Shown: positions 24,095 through 35,846 of the stretch, one piece after another
Layout of the letters: each line of letters begins with the position of its first letter
Numbering within the stretch: the first letter of the stretch is position 1
NCBI RefSeq assembly: GCF_964656455.1
Contig: NC_135714.1
Location: 122,196,131-122,260,130 of the forward strand
Source of the DNA: Halichoerus grypus
Taxonomy: Eukaryota > Chordata > Mammalia > Carnivora > Phocidae
Reading direction: 5' to 3'
DNA: 64,000 nucleotides
The notes under the pieces: generated by a model
The model's database searches: none
What the model was told of the DNA's origin: nothing
What the model saw: the letters and a program-made list of their open reading frames with translations, nothing else
Made by a program: the position numbers and the translations under genes

Positions 24095-24160
24095 AGTTAA
24101 AAGAATGAATTTTAGGTTATGTATATTTTACCACAATCAAAAAATAGCAGTTAAAAGTAT
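24095..24160 (+). mobile_element. Old L1M 3' end, right part
   Basis: AGTTAAAAGAATGAATTTTAGGTTATGTATATTTTACCAC continues the L1M tail interrupted at 15717. Together the two parts give the normal end of an ancient L1 3' UTR. Confidence 0.82.
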
Positions 24161-24174
24161 CCAAGATATAAATC

Positions 24175-24310
24175 AACTTATTTAATCTTATAAAATTCCT
24201 CTGAGACAGGCAGTATTATTCCCATGTAACAGGTTTAACACTTAACAGCTTAAGTGACTTGCTCCAGGTCCCACAGTTGGTTAGCCACTGATCCAGGAAC
24301 CAATCTGTGG
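24175..24310 (-). mobile_element. MIR, antisense
   Basis: Matches the MIR core in reverse: ACTTATTTAATCTTATAAAA, a degraded GAGGAAAC core, and TTAAGTGACTTGCTCCAGGT followed by CCCACAGTTGGTTAG. An old pan-mammalian SINE. Confidence 0.85.
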
Positions 24311-25019
24311 CAAAAGACCAACTTTGTAAAATATTCACGTGTCATACATCGATGCTTTGAAAATTCAGTAAAAATAAATAACTACAGGAATGAAATGTAA
24401 AACTAAAACCATTAAAAACAAATAAAAAGAAACGAACAAAAACAGAGCCCACCTGTGAGTGAAACAATACTGGGGAAAGCAAAGACAAATCAGAGAAAAA
24501 TCTAGTCATGATAAGGTCATGAGAACTCCTGGATCAAACTCTGAGCCAATGTTACATCTAGACTTTTCAGTGTTATGAATCAATAAATTCCCATTTTACT
24601 CCAATAACTGAATTTAGCTTCTGTCAGAATCAACTAAAACATCCCTAGAAGAAGAATTTAACAATTTACAGAATGCTATATCCCCCCAAATTCAGGAGAA
24701 TTTGGGAAAAGAACTGACCTTGTGCAGCTGTTCCCCACAAGTTCAGCTGAAGTAGGAGACAGAATTCATTTCCCAGCTCAGGAGAACTTGTAGAGGACCA
24801 TAGAGGCATGAGGCAAGCAAGATGGTAGAAGGTGACATCCTTGGCTCTGTAGTCCCTAAACCTTTGAAAAGATATTGAATTCATAAAATATTGAATTGGA
24901 TTTCTCTGAAGACTGAAATTTTTGAGTTCATCTTTAAATTTGATGTTTAAAAGAAAAAGAGCAGCAAGCATAAACTCAAGAGCAAAGAAACAGAAAGAGG
25001 TATGAAGAATGTTGGTCAA
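24311..25019. other. Unassigned span
   Basis: No gene or nameable repeat. The 120-codon minus-strand frame at 24666-25028 has no motif I recognise, and its right end runs into an L1 3' UTR fragment. Confidence 0.4.
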
Positions 25020-25249
25020 AGGGTACAAACTTTCAGTTATGAGATAAATAAGTTTGATATCTAATGTATAGCATGGTGATTATAGATAATAATACTTTAT
25101 TGTACACTTGAAATTTGTTAAGTAGAACTTATGTGTTCTCATTGCCATAAAACCTAGTAACTGTGAGCTAATGTATATGTTAATTAACCTGATTGAGATA
25201 ATCATTTTACAATGTATACATACACTAAACTATCACATTTTGCATTATG
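25020..25249 (+). mobile_element. L1MA/MB-like 3' UTR fragment
   Basis: Contains GTACAAACTTTCAGTTATGA, the TATAGCATGGTGATTATAGA block and ...GTACACTTGAAATTTGTTAA, all typical of L1MA/MB 3' UTRs. It is cut on its right by the antisense L1 that follows. Confidence 0.7.
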
Positions 25250-25274
25250 GGTTTTTTGTTGTTGTTGTTGTTAT

Positions 25275-27790
25275 TTGGGGAATACCCAGTAGTGGAATTA
25301 TGAGATCATATAGTAACTCTTATTTTTAATTTTTTGAAGAATCTCCATAGTGTTATCCACAGTGCCTGCACCAGTTTGCATTTCCACCAGTAGTGCATGA
25401 GGTTTCCTTTTTCTCCACATCCTCGTCAATACTTGTTGTTTCTTGTGCCTTTTGATGGTGGTTTTGATTTACATTCCCTAATGATGTGTGATGTTCGGCA
25501 TCTTTTCATCTGTCAGTTAGCCATCTTTTTTGGAGAAATGCCTGTTCATATCTTCTGCCCATTTTCTAATTGGATTATTTGGGTTTTGTTTTTGTTTTTG
25601 TTTGGTTTGGTTTGGTTTAGTGTTGAGATGTATTAGTTCTTTATATATTTTGGATATTAACCTTTTATCAAATATTTCATTTGCAAATATTGTTCCCCAT
25701 TCAGTAAGTTGTCTTTTAGTTTTGTTGATTGTTTCTTTTGCTATGTGGAAGCTTTTTAATTTGACGTATTCCCAAGAGTTTATTTTTGCTTTTGTTTCCC
25801 TTGCCCTAGGAGACAGTTTTAAAAATGCTGCTATGGCCAATGTCAGAGAAATTACTACCTGTGCTCCCTTCTAGGATACTTATGGTTTCAGGTCTCACAA
25901 TTAGGTCTTTAATCCATTTTGAGTTTATTTTTGTATATGGTGTTAGAAACTAGTCCAGTTTCATTCTTTTTCATGTAGCTGTCCTGTTTTCCCAACACCA
26001 TTTGCTGAAGAGACTGTCTTTTTCCCATTACATATTCTTGCCTTCTTTGTCGAAGATTGATTGACCATATATTATCATGGGTTTATTTCTTGGGTCTCTA
26101 TTCTGTCCCATTGAACTATGAGTCTATTTTTGTTCCAGAACCATATTTTTTTTTTTGAGTACTATGGCTTTGTAATATATCTTGAAATCTGGGATTATGA
26201 CACTTCCAGATTTGTTCTTCTTTATCAAGATTTATTTGGCTATTCAGGGTCTTTTGTGGTTCCATATAAGTTTTAGGATTATTTGTTCTAGTTCTGTGAA
26301 AAATGCTGTTAGTCTATTGTTAGGCATTGCATTAAATCTTAGATTGCTTTGTGTACCATGGACGTTTTAACAATATTCGTTCTTCAATCTATGATCATAG
26401 AATATCTTTCCATTTGTTTGTGTCATCTTTGATTTCTTTCATCACTGATTTATAGTTTTCAGCATACAGGTCTTTCACTTCCTTGGTTAAGTTTATTTCT
26501 AAGTCTTTTATTACTTTTGGTGCAATTGTAAATGGGATTGTTTTTAAATTTCTCTTTCTGCTACTTCATTATTAGTGTATAGGAATGCAATGGATTTGGG
26601 GGGTGCCTGGGTGGCTCAGTCAGATAAGCGTTTGATTCTTGATCTCAGCTCAGGTCTTGATCTCAGGGCCATGAGTTCAAGTCCTGCATTAGCTCCATGC
26701 TGGGCATAGAGCTTACTTTAAAAAATAGAAATGCAATGGATTTCTGTCTATCAATTTTCTGTACTGCAACCTTACTGAATTCATTTATCAGATCTGGTAG
26801 TTTCTTGGTAGGGTCTTTAGGATTTCCTATATATAGTATCATGTCATCTGTGAATAGTGAATATTTTACTTCTTCCTTACCTATTTAGATGCTTTTTATT
26901 CCCTTTTCTCATCTGATTGCTGTGGCTAGGACTTCTAGTACTATGTTGAATAAAAGTAATAAGAGTGGACATTCTTACCTTGTTCCTGATCTTAGAGCAA
27001 AAGTTCTTAGTTTTTCACCATTGAGTATGATGTTTGCTGTGGGTTTTTCATATATGGCCTTCATTATGTTGAGGTGTGTTCCCTCTAAACCTACTCTGTT
27101 GACAATTTGATCATGAATGGATATTGTACTTTCTCAAATGCTTTTTTGAAATCTATTGAAATCATCTATTGAAATGATCATATGGTTTTTTTTCTTTCTC
27201 TTGTTGATGTGACGTATCACAATGATTGATTTGCAAATATTAAACCACCCTTGCACCCTGGGAATAAATACCACATTATTGTGATGAATGATTTCTTTTG
27301 ATGTATTGTTGGATTTGGTTTGCTAATATTTTGTTAAGGATTTTTGCATCTAGGTTCATCAGAGATATTGGACTGTAGTTCTCTTTTTTTGTTGTGTTTT
27401 TATCTGGTTTTGGTGTTAGAGTAATGGCCTCATAGAGTAAATTTGGATGCTTTGCTTCCTCTTCTATTTTTTGGAGTAGTTTGAGAAGAATAGGTGTTTG
27501 CTCTTCTTTAAATGTTTGATGGAATGCAACTTAAAGCCATCTGCTCCTGGACTTCAGTTTGTTGGGAGTGTTTTTTATTATGGATTCCATTTCTTTGCTG
27601 GTAGCCAGTCTGTTCAAATTTTCTATTTCTTTCTGATTCAGTTTTGGGAGTTATATGCTTCTAGGTATTTATTCATTTCTTTTAGGTTGTCCAATTTGTT
27701 GGCATATAATATTTCATAGCATTCCCTCATAATCTTTTGTATTTCTATGGTGTTGGTTGTTATTTCTCCTCTTTCATTTTAGATTTTGTT
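25275..27790 (-). pseudogene. L1 ORF2 RT and C-terminal remnant
   Basis: On the minus strand this encodes the RT fingers through the C-terminal region in pieces. The segment 25517-25840 reads '[38 protein letters not shown]...KELIHLN', the usual C-terminal block. The RT core is split by stops, by a poly(T) change near 26150 and by a SINE at 26598-26726. No endonuclease domain is present. Plus-strand frames here are antisense L1. Confidence 0.87.
26598..26726 (+). mobile_element. Short SINEC, nested in antisense L1
   Basis: A short CAN-SINE: head GGGGTGCCTGGGTGGCTCAG, TTGATTCTTGATCTCAGCTC, ending GCTTACTTTAAAAAAT without the CT-rich body. The 17-bp duplications AGGAATGCAATGGATTT (26581-26597) and AGAAATGCAATGGATTT (26727-26743) differ once. 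Confidence 0.95.
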
Positions 27791-27829
27791 TGAGTTCTCT
27801 CTCTCTCTCTTCAGTTATTGAGTTCTTCA

Positions 27830-28030
27830 TCTATGGTTGGTTCTTTTTTGTCTTTTCAATCTCTTTGTTGAGAGTCTCATTGAGGTCCTCCACTCTTTTC
27901 TCAAGTCCAGTATCTTTATAACCGTTACTTTAAATTCTGTATTAGATATATTATTTATTTCTTTTTGTTTAGCTCTCTTGCTGTGATTTTGTCCTATTCT
28001 TTCACTTGGGACATATTCCTGTCTCCTCAT
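27830..28030 (-). pseudogene. L1 ORF1 N-terminal stub
   Basis: Minus-strand ATG at 28030: 'MRRQEYVPSERIGQNHSKRAKQ', then 'NTEFKVTVIKILDLRKE', the known N-terminal style of one L1 ORF1 lineage. It differs from ORF1 of the L1 at 17927, so the two L1s belong to different lineages. It ends after 67 codons near the deletion junction, where a (CT)n run lies at 27798-27811. Confidence 0.85.
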
Positions 28031-29319
28031 TTTGTTTAACTCTCTGTGTCTGTTTCTCTGTGTTAGGAAAGTCAGTTATGTCTCCTGCTTGAAAGTAGTG
28101 ACCTTATGAAGAAGAGGTCCTGTTGTGCCCTGCAGTGCAATGTCCCCCATTCCCCAGGACCTAGCACTTCAGGGGTGTATCCTATGTGTGTTGCAGGCAC
28201 TCTACTACAGTGGTTGTGCCATGTTTGCTTTCAGTCCAGTTGTCTGCAATGGCTTTCTTTGCCTGTTGTGGGCGGGTTTTGGTTTTTGTGTTTTTAATGA
28301 GCCAGTCTGAGGCCTCCTTAGCTTTGAGTTGGGTCAATTTGGACATTTGTCGGAGCTGCAGTCACATGAAACTGCAAGTTGCTCTCCCTGTATTGTCTCC
28401 AGAGAAGTTTTCATTGGTGGGCGATGCCTGCAATCAGATCAGATGTCTGCCCACTGCTGGAGCCACAGTAGAACTGGTATATGTGGTGATCTTCCTCTCT
28501 CCCCAGGTCAGGAGTCACTTTGGAGTTGTGCTAGCCATTATCAGGGTTGCTGTACAACATGCTTGTGGCACAGCTTTGAATGAACTCCTGCAGAGGGTGT
28601 GTTGGATGAGGGGGTGGCAAATTTGGTGGAAGCTAGCTAGGTGTAGAGTGTCTGTGCTGGTTCCTTGAGTGTCCAGGTACCTAGGCTCAGGAGGAGGGAG
28701 GGAAATTGTGCCTGCCAGTTCTTTTGTTCCTAGAGAAGGCTCCTAAAATCCCTGCCCTACCTGCACCCTTTCTGATATTAGTAAACAAATCTCCTCCCTA
28801 TATACCACAGGCATTTTTTAAACTGCTGCTTCTATGATGTTTCTCAGTGAGACTGTTTATTGTGCTGACTCTTTAAAGGTGGAGACTGTGTTTCCTATTG
28901 CCCTCAGCACCCCCAAAGCTGAGCCTACTGATTTTTAAAGTTCCAGATATTAAGCCCTGGTGATTGTAAGAACTTGCAAAGTTAAGCCCTTCTTGTTTGC
29001 AAAGCCAAATATGGGATTTGTCTTCCTGGTGCAGGTGCCCTATGCCTGGGTTGTCTATGGTGGAGTCTACTCCTCCCCTCTCAGCAACCAAGATGTCCCT
29101 CCCTCTCGAGGACAGGCCCCAATGGTCAGTTTGGCTCCCAACATCCCTGCCCTTCCTCCCCTTTTTGATGTGGCCTCTTCTCTACATTTAACTGGGGAGA
29201 GTCTGTCCTGCCAGTCTTTGGGTCATTTTCTAGGTTTTTTAGACTGATGTGGGTGTTATCTAGGTGTATCCATGGGACAAGGTGAGTCTAGGGTTCTCCT
29301 ACTCTGCCATCTTCCCCCA
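28031..29319 (-). promoter_or_regulatory. L1 5' UTR, antisense copy
   Basis: GC-richer 1.29-kb block upstream of the ORF1 ATG on the minus strand. The L1 start carries AAGATGGCAG at about 29306-29315 (minus strand), which resembles the YY1 core used for L1 start-site positioning in other mammals. Plus-strand frames of up to 160 codons (28186-28668) lie antisense to it and are not credible genes. Confidence 0.78.
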
Positions 29320-32300
29320 AGACATCACAGGAATTCACAGGAATCGGGAGGAATTTCACAAGCTATAAAGCTTGGGATTCAGCACATGTTCAGCCAGTTA
29401 TCTAAAGAGTTTGGGGCTCCAAATAACATCTGTATAATAGGACTTTGTGAGACATATTTGCCATCATGATTACCCAGTCTGGACCCAAAATGCCCGCATT
29501 TAATGCCAAAATGCCTGCTTGATTCAGATGCAAACTTGCTGTTTCTCAACTTTCAATAATGTCAATATTCCAGAGGTTAGCATCCTTTCATATGACAAGA
29601 AACTGTAGCCCAAAGGTTAGGTGTGGATTGAAATGGAAAGTAAAAGGATGAATGGAGTAAAGAAGAAAATTCTCACCAATCTCTACACTCCTCAAACACC
29701 TTTTGAAAACAGGCTCCTCTGAAATCTACTCACTTTACTGGATGTTCATTGTTTTCTTAGAGGAGAAATGAATCAAAAATCCAAAAATTTCACTCAGTTT
29801 TAGACAGAATTTATTCAGCAATTTTTATGCAAGCATGAGGAAAAAGCCAGCCAACTAATACTGGTGAAGTAAACATATAGAAAGAGTCATAGTATTTGAT
29901 GACATCCCTGAATAACTAAACCTACAAAAAAACGGGAATTTCTCATTATTTAACCAAATAAACACATATTTTAAGTAACTCTTGGCCAGGTTTTTTGTTT
30001 CTAGCAATCAAAAAAATCCTGAATAATACACATGGAAAAGATGAAAAATTTAATAGTGAAAAAAAAGGCTTTTTAAATTTAGGAAATCTTCTCAGAGTAA
30101 AAAACCTACATGTTAATGTTGTGAATTAGGTCTCTGTAAGAAGACAACTATGCTCTATAGCATGATCAAGGTGCCAAGAGGAATCAAAAGCAAAAGAAAT
30201 ACTAAGGTTAATGAAGATCTCATTTTAGTCAAATGCCATTTTTACAAAGGGTACTTGACCTTCATGAGCCAGTGTCTGCAAAGATTTTAAGAGTTTATAA
30301 ACCACTCAGATAAATTCTCTTTCAAAGGAAATAGTCCTTATATTGCAAAGAGTTCATTCACGAGAGTGCTGTCTCTGAGAATGAAAAAGTCACAAAGTAT
30401 GTCTCTGGATGGGTTAAAGGTTATAGCAACCTTGTTTTTAAATTGCAAGATGAAAGTGATACAAAATACCCATGTTAAATATCTGATAGTGAAATCCCCT
30501 TAGAGTTTTAAAAAAGAAAGAAAAAAAGAAAGATGGAAAATGCTTTTATAGGACATAAAGATTTTTCACTCAAGAATTGCTCAAAAATCTTCCTTGAATT
30601 AAAAAAAAGGAATCTGAAGAAACTCTAATCATAAAGCAAAAAAGTGTAAAGTAAGCAAAAACCTGTAGCAAAGCACTACTTACCAATATAATTTACACAA
30701 TTCTATGTAAGACAGACATTTACCCTCAATAGGCCTCAATGTACTCATCTGCAAAAGAGGGAAGGAAGTTTGAACTACATAGTATCTAAGACCAACTGCA
30801 ATCCTACAATTCTAAAATAGTGCATTTTATTATTATATAAGTATTACACATTCACTAGAGAAAAACTACAAATTTTTTATAATTATAATTTAGAAAAATT
30901 TTAAATGTAGATTAACTTTTATTATTTTTTATAAACGGAGACAAAAACAAGATAACATGGTTCTTGCCAAAATTAAGGCTGCTTTATTTGATTGTTTTTG
31001 TTTTGGTTTGGCTTGGGTTTTTTTGCAAAAAAAAAAAAAAAGGGGGACACAGGTATCAGTATACTGAGAGAGAGCTTCAATTCAAGATTTTTAAAATCTA
31101 TTTTGTACCCAAGGCCATGCTAAGGATGGGTCAGATATTTGGGGCAGATTTACCTAACCTGCTTCTCAACCATATGCTGGTAAGACTTTCTCTTTCAAAT
31201 ATGCAAAATGTCTGGACTCTTTCTGGGACAAGTATTTGGGCAAAAAAAGGAGGTTTCTTTTGTCAAGCTTTGTGGGCACAACCTGGAAATTACTTCAAAG
31301 GAGAATGATATTCCTCCCATCCAATCACTTCTTTTCTTGGCTCCACTGAAGCACTGAAAAGCAGTTTTTTGTTCCTTAATAAAATCATTAAAAGAACTCT
31401 AAGCCATAATTCCAAAAGAGAGAGCTCTAATACAGATTTTTCAGACATTATATTTTATTACATTGCTGTGGTACTGAACTTAGGAAAGGAAAGCTAATGT
31501 CAATTCATTGGTCCCATTTTCTCCCAAGAGAAGAAAGATTTGTCACATGTCCAGTGTCAAAAATCTCCTCAGGCTGTAACCAGGATGATATGAGGGTCTT
31601 CTGAGACAGTTGCATTGTAACTGTTTTTTTTTTTTGTCACTTAATATATCATAAACTTCTTTCCATGTCATTAAATACATTTCTACATCATTATTTTTCT
31701 TAAGGAGATTTAACTTTCTTGTTGTTTTCTAATTACAAATGTAATGTATCCTCCACTATTTATTAACTATTTTATCTTGGATGACTTACTTAAAATCAAA
31801 GCTTCAATTTCCTCATCAGTAAAATGATATGATTCCTATCAGCAAAATAATATAATTCCTATCTTTTGTTATGAAAATTAAAAGAGAAAGTAAATCATTT
31901 ATCATAGTGCCAGATACGTAGTACTGTCTTGTAAGTATCAGTGTTTTTTTAAGTTCAAAAAGAAAAATTTATAAAATGAAAGTGAAAATAATCTATAATC
32001 CTACCACCCATGTTAACTCCTGTTGACATTTTCTTTCAATCTGTTTAGATTTAGACTTTTCTCTAGGCATATGTGTACATAAGTGCTTATAGACACAAAC
32101 TCATGCATTATTTTGGTTTTTTACCACTGCATTCTCAGAGCATTAAATAAATATCTGTGGAATGTTAAAAGCATTGAGGAATTAATTAGTGAAAAAAAGG
32201 TGATTTCATGAAAAATGCCTGTTGTATTTAGTCCCAGCCAATGGAGAATTTATTTCATATAATGTTTGACGTGTTTAGAAAATCAATACAAAAATACAAT

Positions 32301-32325
32301 TTTAATGTTCTTTCACAATATGTTA
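29320..32325. other. Mostly unassigned, two MIR relics
   Basis: About 3 kb without recognisable L1 or SINEC, the longest such run here. It holds weak sense MIR-like stretches at about 30715-30825 (GGCCTCAATGTACTCATCTG) and 31765-31925 (CAATTTCCTCATCAGTAAAA). Old interspersed-repeat-like sequence near 31620-31700 and 31945-32130 could not be named. A 16-bp A run lies at 31027-31042. The 114-codon frame at 30964-31308 spans that A run and has no motif. Confidence 0.45.
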
Positions 32326-32329
32326 TAAT

Positions 32330-34350
32330 GTGATTTAATTTTTCCAGTTTTATTGAGAAATAATTGACATCATCACAGTAAGTATAAGGCATACAATATG
32401 ATGGTTTGATTTACATATATTGTGAAAGGATCATCACAACAGGCTCATTTAGCATCCATCATATTATATAGATACCCTATAAAAAAAAAATCTTGTGATA
32501 AGAAACACTTAGAATCTACTCTCTTAACAATTTTCTTATGTATCATACAGTAGTGTTAACTATAGTTATCATGTAGTATATTACATCCCTAATACTCAAT
32601 TTATCTTATAACTGGAAATGTGTATCTTTTGACCACCTTCCTTCAATTCCCTCTCTCCTCACCCCCTGCCTCTAATAACCACAAGTCTGATCTCTTTTTC
32701 TATGTTGTTCTTGTTGTTGTTTTGTTTTGTTTGTTTTAGAGTCCACATATAAGTGAAATCATACAGTATTCATCTTTCTCTGTATGACTTACTTCATTTA
32801 GCAAAATGCCTTTAAAGTCCATGTATGTTGTCACATACACTAGAATTTCCTTGTGTTTTATTTCTTTGTTGTTTATCTTCTTTATTCATTCATCCATCAG
32901 TGAATACTTAGGTTGTTTCCAGGTCTTGCTGTTTAAATAATGCTATTATGTACATGGGAGTGCAGATATTTTTTTGAGTTAGTGTTTTCATTTCCTTTGG
33001 ATATATTCCCAAAAGTGGAATTGCTGGATTATATGGTAGCTTCATTTTTAAAAATTTTTGAGAAACCTCCATACTGTTTTTCATAGTGACTATACCAATT
33101 TACAATCCTACCAACAGTGTACAAGGATTCTCTTTCCTCCACATTCACACCAGCACTTGTTATCATTTGTCTTTTTTATGATGGCCATTCTAACAGGTAT
33201 GAGGTGATATCTCACTGTAGCTTTAATTTGCATTACCCTAATGACTAGTGATGTTGAACATCTTTTCATGTGCCTGTTGCCCTTTCATACATCTTCTTTG
33301 GAGAAATGTCAATTCAGGTCCTTTGCCCATTTTTTAATTGGGTTACTTGGGTTTTTTGTTACTTAGTCTTATGGGGTCTTTATATATCTTGGATATTAGT
33401 CCCTTATCAGATATTTGGTTTGCAAATATTTTTTCCCATTTGTAGGTTGTATTTTCACTTTGTTGATGGTTTCTCTTGCTATGCAAAAGCTTTTTAGTTT
33501 GATATAGTTCCACTTCTTTATTTTTTATTTTGTTGCTTGTGCTTTAAGCATCATATTCAAAAATTTATTACCAAAGCCCATGTAAAGGAGCTTTATTCCT
33601 ATGTTTTCTTCTAAGAGTTTTATGGTTTCAGGTCTTACATTTAAGTCTTTAATCCATTTTGAGTTAATTGTGTGAGTGGTATAAGATAGAGGTCCAATTT
33701 CATTCTTTAACATGGGAATATCGAATTATTCCAGCACCATTTATTGTAGTGATTGTCTTCTCTCCACTATCTCCATGGCTCCCTTGTCAAATATTAGTTG
33801 ACCATATATGCTTGGGTTTATTTCTGGGCTCTTGATTCTTTCCATTGGTCTGTTTGTCTGCTTTTATGCCAGTACTATAATGTTTTGATGACTATAGTTT
33901 TATAGGATTCCTTGAAATCAGAGAATATGATGCCTTCTGTCTCCCCCCTGCCCCTCAGGATTCCTTTGGCTATTAAAGGTCTTTTGTGGTTCCATGTAAT
34001 TTTATGAGTGGGTTTTTTTTTTCTGCTTCTATAAAAAATGCCACTGGAATCTTGATAGGGATTGCATTAAATCTATAGATGGTTTTGGGAGGTATTGACA
34101 TTTAACACTGTTAATTCATCCAATCCATCAACACAGGATGCCTTTCCATTTATTTATGTATTCTTCTATTTCTTTTATCATGTCTTGTTTTTAGAGTAGA
34201 GATCTTTCACTTCTTTGGCTACATTTATTCCTAAGCAATTTATTTTGTGTGTGTTAATTTTGCATCCTGCAACTTTACTGAATTCATTGATTAAATCTAA
34301 CAGTTTTTTGGTTGAATCTTTAAGATTTTCTCTATATAAAAGCAACATGA
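32330..34350 (-). mobile_element. L1MA/L1MB-like element, antisense, 5' truncated
   Basis: The 3' UTR is at the left (TTTTATTGAGAAATAATTGA at about 32347, ATTACATCCCTAATACTCAA at about 32580). ORF2 C-terminal and RT sequence then runs on the minus strand to about 34350, where it stops within RT. Minus-strand peptide 33525-33713 carries '[24 protein letters not shown]'. It is much degraded. The 5' truncation point is near AAAAGCAACATGATTTAAAT. Confidence 0.88.
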
Positions 34351-34454
34351 TTTAAATTTTAATTTTTAAAAATATGTGTGGGTTTATCTCAGTTAAAATG
34401 ACTTGCCTGGAAGTAACAGAAAATTAAATTAAAATTAAGTTTAACAATGAAGAC

Positions 34455-34647
34455 TTTTTTTTAAAGATTTTATTTATTTGACAGAGAGAGACAGAGTGAG
34501 AGAGGGAACACAAGCAGGGGGAGTGGGAGAGGGAGAAGCAGGCTTCCTGCTGAGCAGGGAGCCCGATGCGGGGCTCGATCCCAGGACCCTGGGATCATGA
34601 CCTGAGCCGAAGGCAGACACCTAACGACTGAGCCACCCAGGTGCCCC
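34455..34647 (-). mobile_element. SINEC, antisense, near consensus
   Basis: Full-length arctoid type with GAGGGAACACAAGCAGGGGG. The 11-bp duplications ACAATGAAGAC (34444-34454 and 34648-34658) are exact. Confidence 0.97.
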
Positions 34648-34659
34648 ACAATGAAGACA

Positions 34660-35828
34660 TTTATATGTCCACATAAGTAGATGTCTAGAGCCAGGGTATT
34701 CTTCAAAGTTGGCTTGATCCAGTACCTTGGGCTCACTTTCTTTTGGCCTTAACCTCTTCCAGGTTTTAGACCCATCTCCATGCTAGTAACAAGATGCAAA
34801 AGTTCCTAGTATCACATTCACACATGAGAATGACACAAGGAAAAATAATGGTTGACTTCCAGAAGTTTCTCTGGAGGGGGGATAGGTAATAGGGATAATA
34901 GGTATTAGATTTACCCTCCTGCAGTAAATAACAATAACAGGACAAATATATGAAGTAAAGTTTTCAAGCACTAAACAAAAGAAAGCATGGGACTGTATCT
35001 AAAAAGAAGGAGAATTCATAAGGCAAATTCTACTTTCACCCTAGCTTTGTCATGAAGACACTTTCAAAATGCCTCACAGAGAAGTAGAGCCTAAATAAGT
35101 TTTATTGGGTATAGAATATAAAAACTGGAGCTGGGGGTTGCTGAGACAGTAGGAATTTGCTAGATAGGATGCCATAGAAGAGGGAGCTATAGGGAGAAAA
35201 AAAGACATAAATATATATGGGAGTTCCCTTGAGTTTTTTGGTCAGGGTCCTTAGCTTTGTATGCAGAGAGTGAAATTCTTCAAGGTCTGACATGGGTCAA
35301 CTGCTGGAAGTCTGTGAGCTGAATGGAAATTCCAGAGATCACACCATGCTGGAATTCTGGCCACCGATAGACCTCATACAACTTTCTATGCACTCATGTT
35401 CCTTCAACCATTTTCTTATGTGACCTCAAAAAGGCCACAAGCTAGGAGTAGGACTCTAGCCATAATGCAGGAGTTACTATAGACCCATGCAAACAAAGCC
35501 AAAACACTGCCTCAAAAGAATCAAACTGAATTATCAGTAAATTAACTTCCTACCAAAACAAAAATCAATAATCTGTAAGGAAAGATAACATACCTTAGAC
35601 TTTCAACAACATAACATCAACAACAGCCAGCATACAAAAATAAATTACTAGATGTACAAAGATGAAGGAAAATTTGACTTAAAATCTGGAGAAAGTTTTT
35701 TAAAAAATCTGGAGAGAGGAAAAAATAGTCAACATAAACAGTCCCAGATATGACAGACATTGAAATTGATACAAAAGAAATTTAAAACAACTATGATAAT
35801 CCCACTACATCACAATTTTCAAATCCTT
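34660..35828. other. Unassigned span
   Basis: No gene or nameable repeat. The frames at 34783-34971 and 35102-35293 have no supporting context. Confidence 0.4.
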
Positions 35829-35846
35829 ACCACTTTGTCTATTTTA

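Larger units (their letters stand above)
25250..29319 (-). mobile_element. Antisense L1 with 5' end, internally deleted
   Basis: Read on the minus strand it starts at 29319 with the L1 5' terminus (GGGGGAAGATGGCAGAGTAG). It has about 1.3 kb of 5' UTR, then ORF1 from 28030. A junction at about 27790-27830 jumps from the ORF1 N-terminus into mid-ORF2. It then runs through RT and ends in the ORF2 C-terminus at about 25275, with an A-rich (AAC)n tail at 25252-25274 instead of a 3' UTR. Missing: most of ORF1, the endonuclease, the ORF2 end and the 3' UTR. It contains a nested SINE. I could not establish convincing TSDs. Confidence 0.85.

Noticed and set aside
24666..25028. 120-codon minus-strand frame
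   Set aside because: No recognisable domain, and its start lies in an L1 3' UTR fragment.
28186..28668. 160-codon plus-strand frame
   Set aside because: It lies antisense to a recognisable L1 5' UTR, whose higher GC content leaves long frames by chance.
25236..29335. TSD for the antisense L1 (shared ATCACA near both ends)
   Set aside because: Six bases at slightly different offsets is too weak to call.
31620..32130. Possible named ancient repeat (ATCATAAACTTCTTTCCATG and nearby)
   Set aside because: It looks familiar as an old mammalian interspersed repeat, but I cannot assign a family reliably, so it is not listed as one.
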